DNA from: Acidimicrobiales bacterium
GTDB lineage: Bacteria > Actinomycetota > Acidimicrobiia > Acidimicrobiales > MedAcidi-G1
Assembly: GCA_022452145.1 (NCBI GenBank)
Contig: JAKURY010000012.1
Location: 1 to 64,000, forward strand
Length of the DNA: 64,000 nt
Direction: 5' to 3'
Part shown: positions 50,341 through 59,175 of the stretch, piece by piece
Position numbering within the stretch: position 1 is the stretch's first letter
Layout: every line of letters starts with the position of its first letter
Translations under genes and position numbers: made by a program
Notes under the pieces: generated by a model
The model's database searches: none
Told to the model about the DNA's origin: nothing
What the model saw: only the letters and a program-made list of their open reading frames with translations

Positions 50341-51300
50341 TCAGGTCGGGTCGTCGAACTCGGCCCGGTGGGCCCGCCCCTCGTCACAGGTGTCGTACAC
50401 GGGGCACCAATGGCATGGGGGGCCGGGGATCCGGTTCGGAGTACGGCCGCCGTGGAGCAGCTCGACGAGTCGGCCGACGCCGTCGGTTAGGCGGGCCACG
50501 CTGGCCATGAGGGTGTCCTCGGTGACCGCCTCGGGCACGAAGTGGGCCTGGTCCAGGTAGTAGGACGCCAGGAGCCTGGGCGGGACACCGATGCGGAGGG
50601 TCTCGATCAGGGCGTAGAAGCGGAGGTCCTCGCGGTGCACGGGAAGCGACCCCCCGGTCTTGAGGTCGACTATCACCTTGCCGGCCCGTTGGCCACTGGC
50701 GCTGCCAAGGGTCAGGTCCACCTTGCCGGCCAGGATCAGGCGGCCGCCGCACAACTCGGCCCGCATGCGGCTCTCGGTGACGGGGCGCCATGCGGGCTTC
50801 AGTGGGGGCCAGCACTCCAGGTACTTGGTGAAGGCATCCAACGACTCGGACCTCAGCTCGGCCCGCTCGACTTCGCTGCAACCCCGCAGCCAGTGCCCGA
50901 GGCTGCCCCGGTCCGCCTCGTAGCGGGCCAGGGCCTCGTCCACCAGCACGGGCGGCTCTACCTCCCGACGCCAGTTGACGGCCAATTCGACGGCCTTATG
51001 GACGATGGTGCCGCGGGCGGTGGGGACCCGCCACTCGAATTCCTCGGCCTCGTCGGCGAGGAATTTCGCCTCGCAGCCGTGTACCTGGGCGAGCCGGTGC
51101 TTGTGGACGAATAGATCCTCACCGGTCGGGAGCCCGTCGAGGTGGGGTTCCACGGCCGTCTCGAGGGCTGACCGGAGATGGTGGCGGAGGTCCTCGGCGA
51201 ACTCGGGTCGTTCGTCGACCGTGGCCCCGAGCTGGTCGAGGACGGCCTGCTGTGCCGGGTTGAGGTCGGGTGCGGCGGTGCCGTCGTCGATCGGGTCCAC
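50341..51300 (-). CDS. PD-(D/E)XK nuclease family protein (RecB/Cas4-like), with Cys cluster
   Basis: 319 residues from GTG 51300. The nuclease core is visible as TARGTIVHKAVELAVNWR, LAGKVDLTLG (Asp) and KVIVDLKTGG (the D-x-K pair). A C-terminal CHWCPVYDTC, with an earlier Cys, suggests a Fe-S cluster as in AddB/Cas4 nucleases. No helicase domain is attached and no CRISPR array is nearby, so a repair role is likeliest. CATACT lies 6 nt before the GTG, which supports this start rather than the longer frame to 51381. Confidence 0.82.
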   Translation of the reverse strand: MDPIDDGTAAPDLNPAQQAVLDQLGATVDERPEFAEDLRHHLRSALETAVEPHLDGLPTGEDLFVHKHRLAQVHGCEAKFLADEAEEFEWRVPTARGTIVHKAVELAVNWRREVEPPVLVDEALARYEADRGSLGHWLRGCSEVERAELRSESLDAFTKYLECWPPLKPAWRPVTESRMRAELCGGRLILAGKVDLTLGSASGQRAGKVIVDLKTGGSLPVHREDLRFYALIETLRIGVPPRLLASYYLDQAHFVPEAVTEDTLMASVARLTDGVGRLVELLHGGRTPNRIPGPPCHWCPVYDTCDEGRAHRAEFDDPT

Positions 51301-51379
51301 GCCGGGAGTATGGCCCAGCCCGGTGACACGGGGCCGGAGGCTCGGCGCGTTGTCACACCCCTCCTCGATAATGGAACCC

Positions 51380-51697
51380 ATGGATACCCGGTACCACGAG
51401 AGCTACGCCGTGCGGTTCGCCGAGACCGCCCGCTCGCTGGGCCGCGCCGCGCGCCTCCGAGGGCTCGAGGTGCCGACGTTCCGGTGCCCACCCGGCCTGC
51501 GTGGCGTGCAGCGTTCCATCCGCTGGCGGGGCGGCTCGGCCACGATCGCCGTCGTGGTTCGGGGTCGACCCTGGGGAGCGGTGGTGGCCGACATGGCCGA
51601 GGGGATCGTCGTGGCCAACGGCCTGGACCGCGCCAGGGCCGACACCGTGAGGGCTGCACTTTGGCTGGCCGTCGCGGAGCCGGCCATGGCGGCCTGA
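51380..51697 (+). CDS. Small conserved-looking hypothetical protein
   Basis: 105 residues. I do not recognise it. It begins MDTRYHESYAVRFAETARSL, is rich in Arg and Ala, has no membrane segment and contains a likely strand-turn-strand (GGSATIAVVVRGRPWGAVVA). GATAAT (51367-51372), the best -10 in the window, lies exactly 7 nt before the ATG, so it is very likely expressed and leaderless. Codon usage is like its neighbours. It is divergent from the nuclease gene and upstream of tRNA-Leu. Confidence 0.7.
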   Translation: MDTRYHESYAVRFAETARSLGRAARLRGLEVPTFRCPPGLRGVQRSIRWRGGSATIAVVVRGRPWGAVVADMAEGIVVANGLDRARADTVRAALWLAVAEPAMAA

Positions 51698-51770
51698 CCG
51701 TTGACCGCCATGCGCGGTCCAACGGCCGGCCCACGTGCCGGCCCTTCGCCGCTGGCTAGCGTGGCCTGAC

Positions 51771-51856
51771 GCCCGGGTGGCGGAACTGGTAGACGCAGCG
51801 GGCTTAAACCCCGCGGCCCCCCAGGGGGCGTACAGGTTCGATCCCTGTCCCGGGCA
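51771..51856 (+). tRNA. tRNA-Leu (UAA anticodon)
   Basis: 86 nt class II tRNA. Acceptor GCCCGGG/CCCGGGC, D-arm TGGCGGAACTGGTAGACGCA, anticodon stem GCGGG/CCCGC with loop CTTAAAC (anticodon TAA), a long variable arm (GGCCCCCCAGGGGGCGT) and T-arm CAGGTTCGATCCCTG. Discriminator A is followed by CC, so CCA is not fully encoded. TAGCGT (51757-51762) is a likely -10. Confidence 0.97.
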
Positions 51857-51898
51857 CCGGTGGTGGTCCGGGCCAGCCCGTGCGACGAGGATGGGGAA

Positions 51899-52657
51899 AT
51901 GGCGTCGGATCGGGACCATCCCAGCGAGCTCCGGTACGAGTATCCCTACCCGGCGCCCGACCTCGAGTCCCGGTACCCGTTCGTCGTCCTGGAGCCCCGT
52001 CGGTTCCCGGCCCACGAGATGGCCGACAGGGCCAGGGCCTTCCACGAGGTGGCCGAGGCGCGACGCAGCGTCCGGGTCTTCAGCCCGGAACCCGTCCCCA
52101 GGGAGCTCATCGAGTTGGCGGTCCTGGCTGCGTCCACGGCCCCCTCCGGGGCCAACAAGCAGCCTTGGACCTTCGTGGCCGTCCGTGACCCCGACCTGAA
52201 GGCCAGGATCAGGGAGGCTGCCGAAGCCGAGGAGAGGATCAACTACCTCGAGAACCGCATGAACGCGGAGTGGCTGGAGGCCCTGGCCCCCCTCGGCACC
52301 GACCACCACAAGGAGTTCCTCGAGGTGGCACCATGGATAGTGGTGCTGTTCGAGCAGCGCTACGAGATCCGGCCAGACGGGACCACACGTAGGAACTACT
52401 ACGTGAAGGAGAGCGTCGGGATCGCCGCCGGGCTGTTCATCGCAGCCCTGAACGAGATGGGCCTGGCGACCCTGCCCCACACCCCGTCACCCATGGCGTT
52501 CCTGCGGACGGTCCTGGGTCGCCCGGAGAACGAGCGACCGTTCGTGATGTTCCCGGTCGGCCACCCCATGGATGGGGTCAAGGTGCCCGACCTCCGCCGC
52601 AAGCCGCTCGAGGAGGTCTTCGTCGAGCCCGACGGGCAGCTTGACGGTGCCGGCTGA
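51899..52657 (+). CDS. Nitroreductase family protein (iodotyrosine deiodinase/BluB-like branch)
   Basis: 252 residues, FMN-dependent fold. It has VAEARRSVRVFSPEPVPREL, the FMN loop STAPSGANKQPWTFVAVRDP, YYVKESVGIAAGLFIAALNE and GLATLPHTPSPMAFL. The N-terminal extension (RYEYPYPAPDLESRYPFVVL) and APSGANKQPW recall the IYD-like branch, which uses FMN for reductive dehalogenation or related chemistry. The true substrate is unknown. ATG 51899 has a purine-rich SD (GAGGATGGGG). Confidence 0.88.
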   Translation: MASDRDHPSELRYEYPYPAPDLESRYPFVVLEPRRFPAHEMADRARAFHEVAEARRSVRVFSPEPVPRELIELAVLAASTAPSGANKQPWTFVAVRDPDLKARIREAAEAEERINYLENRMNAEWLEALAPLGTDHHKEFLEVAPWIVVLFEQRYEIRPDGTTRRNYYVKESVGIAAGLFIAALNEMGLATLPHTPSPMAFLRTVLGRPENERPFVMFPVGHPMDGVKVPDLRRKPLEEVFVEPDGQLDGAG

Positions 52658-52717
52658 ACAGAACCGGCACGGCCGGCCCGGAGCGTGACCGGGAGCCCGG
52701 CGCGCGAGGATGCCCGC

Positions 52718-53161
52718 ATGGACGACGGGAGACGGGGTTCCGGTACCCGGGCCAGCGGTGGGTGCGACTGCGGTGGGGTGCGCTACCGGGTGGACGGAGA
52801 ACTGCGCGACGTCGTGCACTGCCACTGCGAACCGTGCCGCCGGATCACCGGCCACCACATGGCGGCCACCGCGGCGAAGGTCGACGACGTCCACTTCGAG
52901 AGCGATGCCACCCTCACCTGGCACTATCGGACGTCGACCACCCGTTACGGGTTCTGCTCGGCGTGTGGTTCAACGCTCTTCTGGTCGGCGACCGACAAGG
53001 CGGACATGCTCTCCATCGCCGCCGGGACGATCGACCAGCCGTCCGGGCTGTCCACCGTGCTGGCCATCTACGCGGACGAGGCGTCCGACTTCCACCGACT
53101 CGACGACACGATCCAGACCTTCGGCCGGGATCGGCCCGTTGACCACCCGTCGAGGCCCTGA
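52718..53161 (+). CDS. GFA (glutathione-dependent formaldehyde-activating) domain protein
   Basis: 147 residues. The zinc-binding cysteines are CDCGGVRYRV, HCHCEPCRR and FCSACGST. The fold is the Mss4-like GFA domain, seen in Gfa and in many proteins with unknown substrates. Actinobacteria usually lack glutathione, so formaldehyde-glutathione chemistry is doubtful here. ATG 52718 is favoured over GTG 52685 because GAGGAT lies 6 nt before it. Confidence 0.87.
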   Translation: MDDGRRGSGTRASGGCDCGGVRYRVDGELRDVVHCHCEPCRRITGHHMAATAAKVDDVHFESDATLTWHYRTSTTRYGFCSACGSTLFWSATDKADMLSIAAGTIDQPSGLSTVLAIYADEASDFHRLDDTIQTFGRDRPVDHPSRP

Positions 53162-53257
53162 CTCGGCGGCGATGCCTGATCAGCCCGGGGAAACGGCGGC
53201 TGTCGGACCCGGTCAGGGGTACCCGGCCCGCAGGTCCGCCGGACCTATGCTCCGGCC

Positions 53258-53887
53258 ATGCGCCTTGTCATGGTTCCGCTGCTCGCTCTGGCCGTTCTGG
53301 CGGCCGCCTGTGGGGGGTCCGAGGATGAGCCGATCGTCGTGCAGACAACCACGACCGGGATGTTCGTGACGACCACAGTCGCGCCTTCCTCGGACTCTGC
53401 GCCGGCCACCACATCTCCGACCGTTGCTACCGCCGCCGCGGTGGCCACCACGACCACCCCGGTAGCCGCCAGCACCGCCGCGGTGACCACGACCACAGAG
53501 CCAGTGGTCGACGTTCCGCAGTCTGTGACCGTGGAGAAGGGCGATTCGCTGTCCAAGATCGCCAAGCGGTACGGCACCACCGTCGACGCCCTGGTCAGGA
53601 TCAACGAGCTCTGCGACGCCAACCAGATCTTCGTGGGCCAGGTGATCGTCCTCGAGGACGCGGATGCCGAGGCGGACGACGCTGGCGAGCAGGTCGAGAC
53701 GGCCATCGTCACGGTCCAGGCCGGTGACTCCCTCTCCAAGATCGCCAAGCGCCACGACACCACCGTCGAGGAGATGATGGCGCTCAACGACATCGACGAC
53801 CCCAACCTCCTCTTCGTGGGCCAGGAGCTACTGATCGATGAGGTGGTGTCGGCCGACGAGGAGCCCGAGGAGAACCCCAACTGCTGA
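53258..53887 (+). CDS. LysM-domain lipoprotein
   Basis: 209 residues. It has a lipoprotein signal ending AAAC (Cys18), a Thr/Val/Ala-rich low-complexity linker (residues 30-85), then two LysM domains at about 88-133 and 149-193. These open VTVEKGDSLSKIAKRYGTTV and VTVQAGDSLSKIAKRHDTTV and are near-duplicates. It probably binds peptidoglycan from the outer membrane leaflet. TATGCT (53246-53251) plus 6 nt precede the ATG: leaderless. Confidence 0.9.
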   Translation: MRLVMVPLLALAVLAAACGGSEDEPIVVQTTTTGMFVTTTVAPSSDSAPATTSPTVATAAAVATTTTPVAASTAAVTTTTEPVVDVPQSVTVEKGDSLSKIAKRYGTTVDALVRINELCDANQIFVGQVIVLEDADAEADDAGEQVETAIVTVQAGDSLSKIAKRHDTTVEEMMALNDIDDPNLLFVGQELLIDEVVSADEEPEENPNC

Positions 53888-53964
53888 CGTCCCGTCCGCC
53901 GGCGGGGCCTCCTGTTGCCTGACCTCGCCGGTCGTCCCGGTTCGGCGGGTCTACGATCCGCGGC

Positions 53965-55233
53965 GTGACCCTCCGGCTTGAGACACGCGACGAGGCCAGG
54001 CTGGCAGGTGCCGAGGGCCCGGCCCAGCGGTTGGCCACCCGGGTGGTCACCCGGCTGGCCACCGCAATGGGGGCCGACGGGCTACTCGACATAACCGGCG
54101 CACACATCGATTCGTGCCTCTACCACGGGCAGGCGGTCCTCGACTTCGCCCATCGCCTGGCTGACGACGGCGCACGTGTACTCGTGCCGACCACGTTGAA
54201 CGTGTCGTCGCTGGACCTGCTGCATCCGGAACACGCCCGGGGCGATCCCGAGGAGGCCAGGCTCTCCCGGCGGCTCATGGAGCGCTTCGAGGAGATGGGC
54301 TGTCGGCCGACCTGGACCTGTGCGCCCTACCAGCTCGAGGTCCGGCCGGGGTTCGGCGAGCAGATCGCCTGGGCGGAGTCCAACGCCATCGTGTTCGCCA
54401 ACTCGGTACTTGGCGCCCGTACCAACCGGTACGGAGACTTCGCCGACATCTGCTGCGCCATCACCGGACGGGCACCTGCCGCCGGGCTCCACCTCGACGA
54501 GCACCGCCGGGCCACCGTGGTCATCCGGCTGGATGGCGTGTCCGCCGACCTGCTGGCGCGCGACGTGTGCTATCCGGTGCTCGGTGGCCTGATCGGCCGA
54601 CTGGTCGGTAAGGCGGTGCCGGTGGTCGACGGCCTGGAGCCCGGGGTGTCCGAGGATCGACTCAAGGCGTTGGGAGCGGCGTCGGCGTCGACCGGTTCGG
54701 TGGGGATGTTCCACATGGTCGGGAGCACGCCTGAGGCCCCGACGCTGGAGGAGGCGCTGGCCGGCCACGAACCAGTCGAGGAGATCACGGTCACCGCGGC
54801 CGACCTGCGGGCCGCCCGGGACCGACTCTCCACGACCTCCGACGACGACCTGCGGACGGTCAGCCTGGGCACACCGCACTATTCGGTCGCCGAGATCGGT
54901 CGGCTGGTCGAGCTGTTGGGCGACCGGCGGGTCGCCGACGGCGTGGCCTTCTACGTCTCCACCGGGCGCGACGTACTCCACGAGGTGAGCCTGCTGGGTT
55001 GGGCCAGCCGCCTGGTCGACGCCGGGGTGAGCATGGTGACCGACACCTGCACCTACTTCACGCCGATCATCGGGGACGTCACCGGTACGGCGATGACCGA
55101 TTCTGCCAAGTGGGCCTACTACGCCCCGGGGAACCTCGGCCTGGAGGTCGTCTTCGGGAGCACCGAGGACTGCGTGGAATCGGCGGTGGTCGGCCGGGTG
55201 GTCAGGGACGAGGGGATCTGGGCCGGTGCCTGA
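53965..55233 (+). CDS. Aconitase X catalytic (large) subunit
   Basis: 422 residues of the AcnX family. It has DITGAHIDSCLYHGQAVLDF, PTTLNVSSLDL, CAPYQLEVRPGFGEQIAWAE, NSVLGARTNRYGDFADICCA and a C-terminal TDTCTYFTPIIGDVTGTAMT. In bacteria the two-gene AcnX acts as cis-3-hydroxy-L-proline dehydratase; archaeal relatives dehydrate mevalonate 5-phosphate. It is a cytosolic Fe-S or metal enzyme. TACGAT (53952-53957) plus 7 nt precede the GTG. The small-subunit gene overlaps its end. No proline racemase or reductase is adjacent, so the substrate is inferred from family only. Confidence 0.87.
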   Translation: MTLRLETRDEARLAGAEGPAQRLATRVVTRLATAMGADGLLDITGAHIDSCLYHGQAVLDFAHRLADDGARVLVPTTLNVSSLDLLHPEHARGDPEEARLSRRLMERFEEMGCRPTWTCAPYQLEVRPGFGEQIAWAESNAIVFANSVLGARTNRYGDFADICCAITGRAPAAGLHLDEHRRATVVIRLDGVSADLLARDVCYPVLGGLIGRLVGKAVPVVDGLEPGVSEDRLKALGAASASTGSVGMFHMVGSTPEAPTLEEALAGHEPVEEITVTAADLRAARDRLSTTSDDDLRTVSLGTPHYSVAEIGRLVELLGDRRVADGVAFYVSTGRDVLHEVSLLGWASRLVDAGVSMVTDTCTYFTPIIGDVTGTAMTDSAKWAYYAPGNLGLEVVFGSTEDCVESAVVGRVVRDEGIWAGA

Positions 55234-55666
55234 CCGGGGGGCGACGCCGGTACCACTGGTCGCCGGCACGGCCACAGGCGAGGTGTTGCGCCTCGACGAG
55301 CCCCTCAGCTTCTGGGGAGGGTTGGAGACCGTCGAGGGCCGGATCATCGACCAGCGCCACCCCCAGGTCGGCGAGATGGTGGCCGGCCGGGTACTGGTGA
55401 TGCCGTTCGGTCGGGGATCCAGCTCCGGCAGCAGCGTGATCTGCGAGGCGGTCCGGGCGGGGACGGCGCCGGCGGCCATCCTGATGGCCGAGCGCGATGA
55501 CATCATCGCCCTCGGGGCCATCGTGGCCGAGGAGGTCTACGGCCTGGTGATGCCGGTGGTGGTGGTGCCACCGGAGGCGTTCGAAGGCCTGGAGACCGGT
55601 GCGATGGTGGCCGTCGGGGTGGACGGCACGGTGACGGCGTCCCCGGACGCAGGCGGCCCGGCCTGA
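55226..55666 (+). CDS. Aconitase X swivel (small) subunit, DUF126
   Basis: 146 residues. It has the DUF126 swivelling-domain pattern GTATGEVLRLDEPLSFWGGL, MVAGRVLVMPFGRGSSSGSS (phosphate/substrate loop) and ALGAIVAEEVYGLVMPVVVV. It overlaps the large subunit by 8 nt, so the two are co-translated and form the AcnX heterodimer. It ends 4 bp from the convergent selenoprotein gene. Confidence 0.88.
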   Translation: MPDRGATPVPLVAGTATGEVLRLDEPLSFWGGLETVEGRIIDQRHPQVGEMVAGRVLVMPFGRGSSSGSSVICEAVRAGTAPAAILMAERDDIIALGAIVAEEVYGLVMPVVVVPPEAFEGLETGAMVAVGVDGTVTASPDAGGPA

Positions 55667-55670
55667 CAGG

Positions 55671-56228
55671 TCAGTCCTCTGGGATCCAGTCCTCGGTGGT
55701 GATGCCCAGACCGTCGGCGATCCGGTTGGCATAGGCGTAGTAGGCGGTGACCTCCGCTATGTCCAGCACGTCGCGGTCGCTGAACCCGGCCGCCCGGAGG
55801 GCATCCACGTCGGCTCGTTCCATGTTGCCGGGGGTACGGGTGAGCTTCACGGCGTAGTCGAGCATGGTCCGACGGGATGGCGCGAGGGGAGCCGTCGTCC
55901 AGTCGGCCTCGATGGCGGCCAGCAGGTCGTCGTCCTTCAGCAGCTGGCGCAGACCGCGCCGATGGTGGGTTACTCAGTAGTGGCAGTGGTTCTCGAGGCT
56001 GACCACCAGAGCCACCAGCTCACGCTCGACCTTGCGGAGCGTTCCCGTGCCGGACATGGCCGAGCGGTAGAGCCCGTCGTGGGCGGCCAGCCCACGGGGG
56101 TTGAGCGAGTGGACGGCCATGATCCGGTCGACCCGGTCGAAGGTGGCGTCGACGACCCGGCCGTAGAGGTCGGCCAGGCCGTCATGGTCCTTCCATCTGT
56201 CGTCGGGGACGGTCTCGATCCATGCCAT
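55671..56228 (-). CDS. AhpD-like peroxidase-related protein, predicted selenoprotein (CxxU)
   Basis: 185 residues if the in-frame TGA at 55974-55976 is read as selenocysteine (residue 85). Upstream, MAWIETVPDDRWKDHDG and ELVALVVSLENHCHY match the AhpD/peroxidase-related family. Downstream, in the same frame with no other stop, VTHHRRGLRQLLKDDDLLAA, MLDYAVKLTRTP and AAGFSDRDVLDIAEVTAYYA complete it. Family members read CxxC at this site, so the TGA replaces the second cysteine (CHYU). A SECIS-like hairpin follows 18 nt after the TGA. Thiol-peroxidase or disulfide-reductase chemistry is expected. Normal codon use and full conservation after the TGA argue against a pseudogene. CAGACT plus 7 nt precede the ATG (leaderless). 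Confidence 0.85.
55946..55976 (-). promoter_or_regulatory. Bacterial SECIS element with its UGA codon
   Basis: On the minus strand the UGA (55976-55974) is followed after 18 nt by loop GGUCU, closed by stem GGCGC/GCGCC (55960-55956 with 55950-55946). As I remember the E. coli fdhF SECIS, SelB binds a GGUCU apical loop placed 18 nt after the UGA; loop and spacing are the same here. Confidence 0.8.
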
Positions 56229-56274
56229 GGCGGCGAGTCTGGCACGGGCCGGCAGGGGCTGTCGCGGAGGTGGA

Positions 56275-56994
56275 TCAGGCGTCGAGGGCGAACTCGCTGA
56301 GGCGCTCGTAGAGCGGCCGGGCCTCGGCGACCACCCCACGGAGGTGTTCCGGTGCCGGTTCGGTGCTCGGGTGGCCTGACTCGAACCCGGTCGACCGGTG
56401 GGTGCTGGCGTACCAGTGCTCGGCCCACACGCCGTCCTCGGGCTTTGGGCCGGCGGGCCACGACAGCATTCCGGGATCGAAGGCCAGTCCCAGGCGGCCG
56501 CACAAGGTGCGGAGGACGGCTTCCGGGGCGGCGAGCAGGGCAGTCGAGTCGATGACGATCGGATCGCCGCCGTCGGCCAGGATCGACTCCAGCAACTCCA
56601 CCTGTATGGGCAGGCCGGTGTCGGTCACGTTCACGTCGGGCACGTTCTTCGCGAACGAGGTGATGACCCTCTCGGGGTCCCGGATCAGCAGGAGGTTCCG
56701 ACAGCGACCCAGGAACGCCCGGTCCAGCTGGACGACGTGCTGGGCCATCTGCTTGAAGAACACGACCGGCGTCGGGTGTTCGCCCAGGATCAGGTCGCGC
56801 ACGACGGCCTCACCGTCCGGGTCCTGGCTGGTCAGCACCTCGTCGCGGCCCGGATGCTCCCGCCCGGTGACCCGCAGGTAGTGGGCGTAGATGGGCTCGT
56901 CGAAGACCGTCGTGTCATCACGCTGCCGGAAGGCGTACATGAACGACGTTGAGATGTTCCGGGGGCCCGACCAGCAGTTGATGCGGAGCGTCAC
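56275..56994 (-). CDS. Sulfotransferase-like P-loop protein
   Basis: 239 residues. The N-terminal LRINCWSGPRNISTSFMYAF is the PAPS-phosphate loop of sulfotransferase-like proteins, followed by FDEPIYAHYLRVTG and the 3'-phosphate region LLLIRDPERVITSFAKNVPD. It starts 12 nt after the aminotransferase gene, so the two are one operon. From memory, plant 'branched-chain aminotransferase-like' proteins fuse the same two domains. Whether it sulfates a small molecule or acts as a kinase-like P-loop protein is open. Confidence 0.8.
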   Translation of the reverse strand: MTLRINCWSGPRNISTSFMYAFRQRDDTTVFDEPIYAHYLRVTGREHPGRDEVLTSQDPDGEAVVRDLILGEHPTPVVFFKQMAQHVVQLDRAFLGRCRNLLLIRDPERVITSFAKNVPDVNVTDTGLPIQVELLESILADGGDPIVIDSTALLAAPEAVLRTLCGRLGLAFDPGMLSWPAGPKPEDGVWAEHWYASTHRSTGFESGHPSTEPAPEHLRGVVAEARPLYERLSEFALDA

Positions 56995-57006
56995 GGGGTG
57001 CCCGCC

Positions 57007-57924
57007 TCAGCCGTCGGTGACGTCGGCCTCCACGGCCGCTCTGTAGAGGTCCTGGAGTCGGGCGGTGATAGGGCCCGGTCGGCCGTCGCCGATGGTCCGG
57101 CCGTCGATCTCGACGACGGGGGTCAGGCCACCGAACGTGCCGGTCACGAAGGCCTCCTCGGCCGAGTAGACGTCGGTGAGGGAGAACGGCTTCTGGTGGG
57201 CGGTGAGGCCGGCCTCCGGCGCCACCTCGAGCACCAGCTGGCGGGTGATGCCGTTGAGGTTGTAGTGGCCGGTCGACGTCCACACCCCGCCCTCCCGAAC
57301 CACGAAGAAGTTGGTGGCGTTGCAGGTGGCCACGGCACCGGTGGGGTCGAGCATGAGCGCCTCGTCGGCACCGGCCTTCACTGCCTGGATGAGGGCGATC
57401 ACCTCGTGCAGCTTGGAGTGGGAGTTGAGGCGCTGGTCCAGCGTGTCGGGCGGTGGTCTACGGACCGTCGTCGTGAACAGGGTGATGCCGGCCTCGGCGA
57501 CGGCCGGGTCGGCCGTCTTGTGCTCGGCGATGATCACCATGTTGGGCCCGCCCACGACGTTGGAGGGATGCTGGGACGGGGTCTTCTTGTCGCCCCGGGT
57601 GACCATGAGCCTGGCGTGCACGTCGTCGTGCATGTCGTTGTGCCTGACGGTGGCGTACAGGGCCTCGGTGACCTCGTCGCGGCTCATGGCGATGTCCAGG
57701 TCGATGGCCGCCGCGCCGGCGAACAACCGGTCCAGGTGCCTGTCCAGGAAGGCGAACCGTCCGTGGTGGAGGCGCAGCCCCTCCCATATGCCGTCGCCCA
57801 CCAGGAAGCCGCTGTCGAAAACCGACACCCTGGCCTCGTGTCGTGCGAAGAACTCGCCGTTGATGAAGATCTCAACGGACTCGTTGCGTTCGTCGGCCAG
57901 TGCCTGGTGGGTACTGCGGGACAT
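57007..57924 (-). CDS. Class IV aminotransferase (branched-chain / D-amino-acid type)
   Basis: 305 residues, fold type IV. It has VEIFINGEFFARHEARVSVF, GDGIWEGLRLHHGRFAFLDR, RLNSHSKLHEVIALIQAVKA (PLP Lys), the cofactor-phosphate segment ATCNATNFFVVREG and VTGTFGGLTPVVEIDGRTI. It transfers amino groups between a branched or D-amino acid and 2-oxoglutarate. ATG 57924 follows TACGCT by 7 nt, so the longer frame upstream is rejected. It is divergent from the livHMGF operon. Confidence 0.88.
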   Translation of the reverse strand: MSRSTHQALADERNESVEIFINGEFFARHEARVSVFDSGFLVGDGIWEGLRLHHGRFAFLDRHLDRLFAGAAAIDLDIAMSRDEVTEALYATVRHNDMHDDVHARLMVTRGDKKTPSQHPSNVVGGPNMVIIAEHKTADPAVAEAGITLFTTTVRRPPPDTLDQRLNSHSKLHEVIALIQAVKAGADEALMLDPTGAVATCNATNFFVVREGGVWTSTGHYNLNGITRQLVLEVAPEAGLTAHQKPFSLTDVYSAEEAFVTGTFGGLTPVVEIDGRTIGDGRPGPITARLQDLYRAAVEADVTDG

Positions 57925-58048
57925 GGCGGCGAGCGTACCGACGGCGGTCGCCAGGGGTTGCGGTCGGGTGAGATGTTGGTCACACGACGGCGAGGTTGGT
58001 CCGCTACCCTTCCGTCTGCCCATCGCCGATGACGCCAACGGAGAGCAA

Positions 58049-59175
58049 GTGACAACCCATGCCGTCTCGACGAAGTCCGCGAAGCGACTTGTGTCCGTCG
58101 ATCGCTTCCTCACATTCATACGGGTCTTCCTGGTCACCATGATCATCATCGGACTGCTGGCCTTCATCTGGCAGCAGTTCGACGCCGACAACCCGTTCGC
58201 CCGGTGGCGCAACCCGGGCGCCCGGGGCCTCACGGGCGACCAGTTCAAGGGCCTGCTCATTTCCGGCCTCTCCCAGGGCTCGATGTACGGCCTCATCGCC
58301 CTGGGCTACTCGATGGTCTACGGCGTGCTCGGCTTCATCAACTTCGCCCACGGCGAGGTGTTCATGGTCGGGGCGATGACCGGGTTCATCGCCTCTGAGA
58401 AGTTCAATGCCAACGGGATGTGGGAGTCCAACTTCCTCCTCTGCCTGGCACTGATCGTGCTGATGGCGATCTTCTTCTCGACGTCTTTGGCCGTGCTGAT
58501 GGAGCGGGTGGCCTACCGGCCGCTGCGCAACTCTCCCAGGCTGATTCCGCTCATCACCTCGATCGGCGTGTCGTTCTTCATCCAGAACTTGGTGCTCGGG
58601 CTGTTCGGGCCGTCCACGAAGAGCTACCCGCGCCTCCCCGAGTGGCTCTCCAAGCAGCGCTCCATCCTGACCTTCGAGATAGCAGGCACCCGCCTCCTGG
58701 TGCTGGTGGTGGCCGCTGCCTCGATGGGCGTCCTCTGGTACATCGTGGAGCGCACCAAGACCGGCAAGGCCATGCGGGCCGTTGCCGAGGACAAGGAGAT
58801 CGCCTCGCTGATGGGGATCGACGTCAACCGGACCATCGTCACCACGTTCGCCGTGGGTGGAGCGATGGCGGGCGTGGGCGGGATCCTCTGGGGCCTCATG
58901 TTCCGGTCGGTCACCCACATGACAGGGTTCCTGCCCGGCGTCAAGGCCTTCACCGCCGCTGTGGTGGGTGGCATCGGGAACCTGGGCGGTGCCATGGCCG
59001 GCGGCATCTCCCTGGGCTCGGCCGAGTCGATCGCCCCGCTGCTCATCCTGGAACCACTCGGCGTGCCCGGCGTGTCACAGCTCAAGGACGCCGTGGCCTT
59101 CACCGTGCTGGTCCTCGTGCTCTTGTTCAAGCCGGCCGGCCTCTTCGGAGAGCGGCTCTCGTCGGAGGAGCGGGC

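Noticed and set aside
50341-51300. Cas4 of a CRISPR system
   Set aside because: The PD-(D/E)XK core and Cys cluster are Cas4-like, but there is no array, cas1 or cas2 nearby; a general RecB-like nuclease is the safer call.
55671-56339. Pseudogene with a nonsense mutation
   Set aside because: The stop is TGA, sits at a redox Cys site, the frame continues without any further lesion, and a SECIS-like hairpin follows at the right distance. Selenocysteine explains all of this better.
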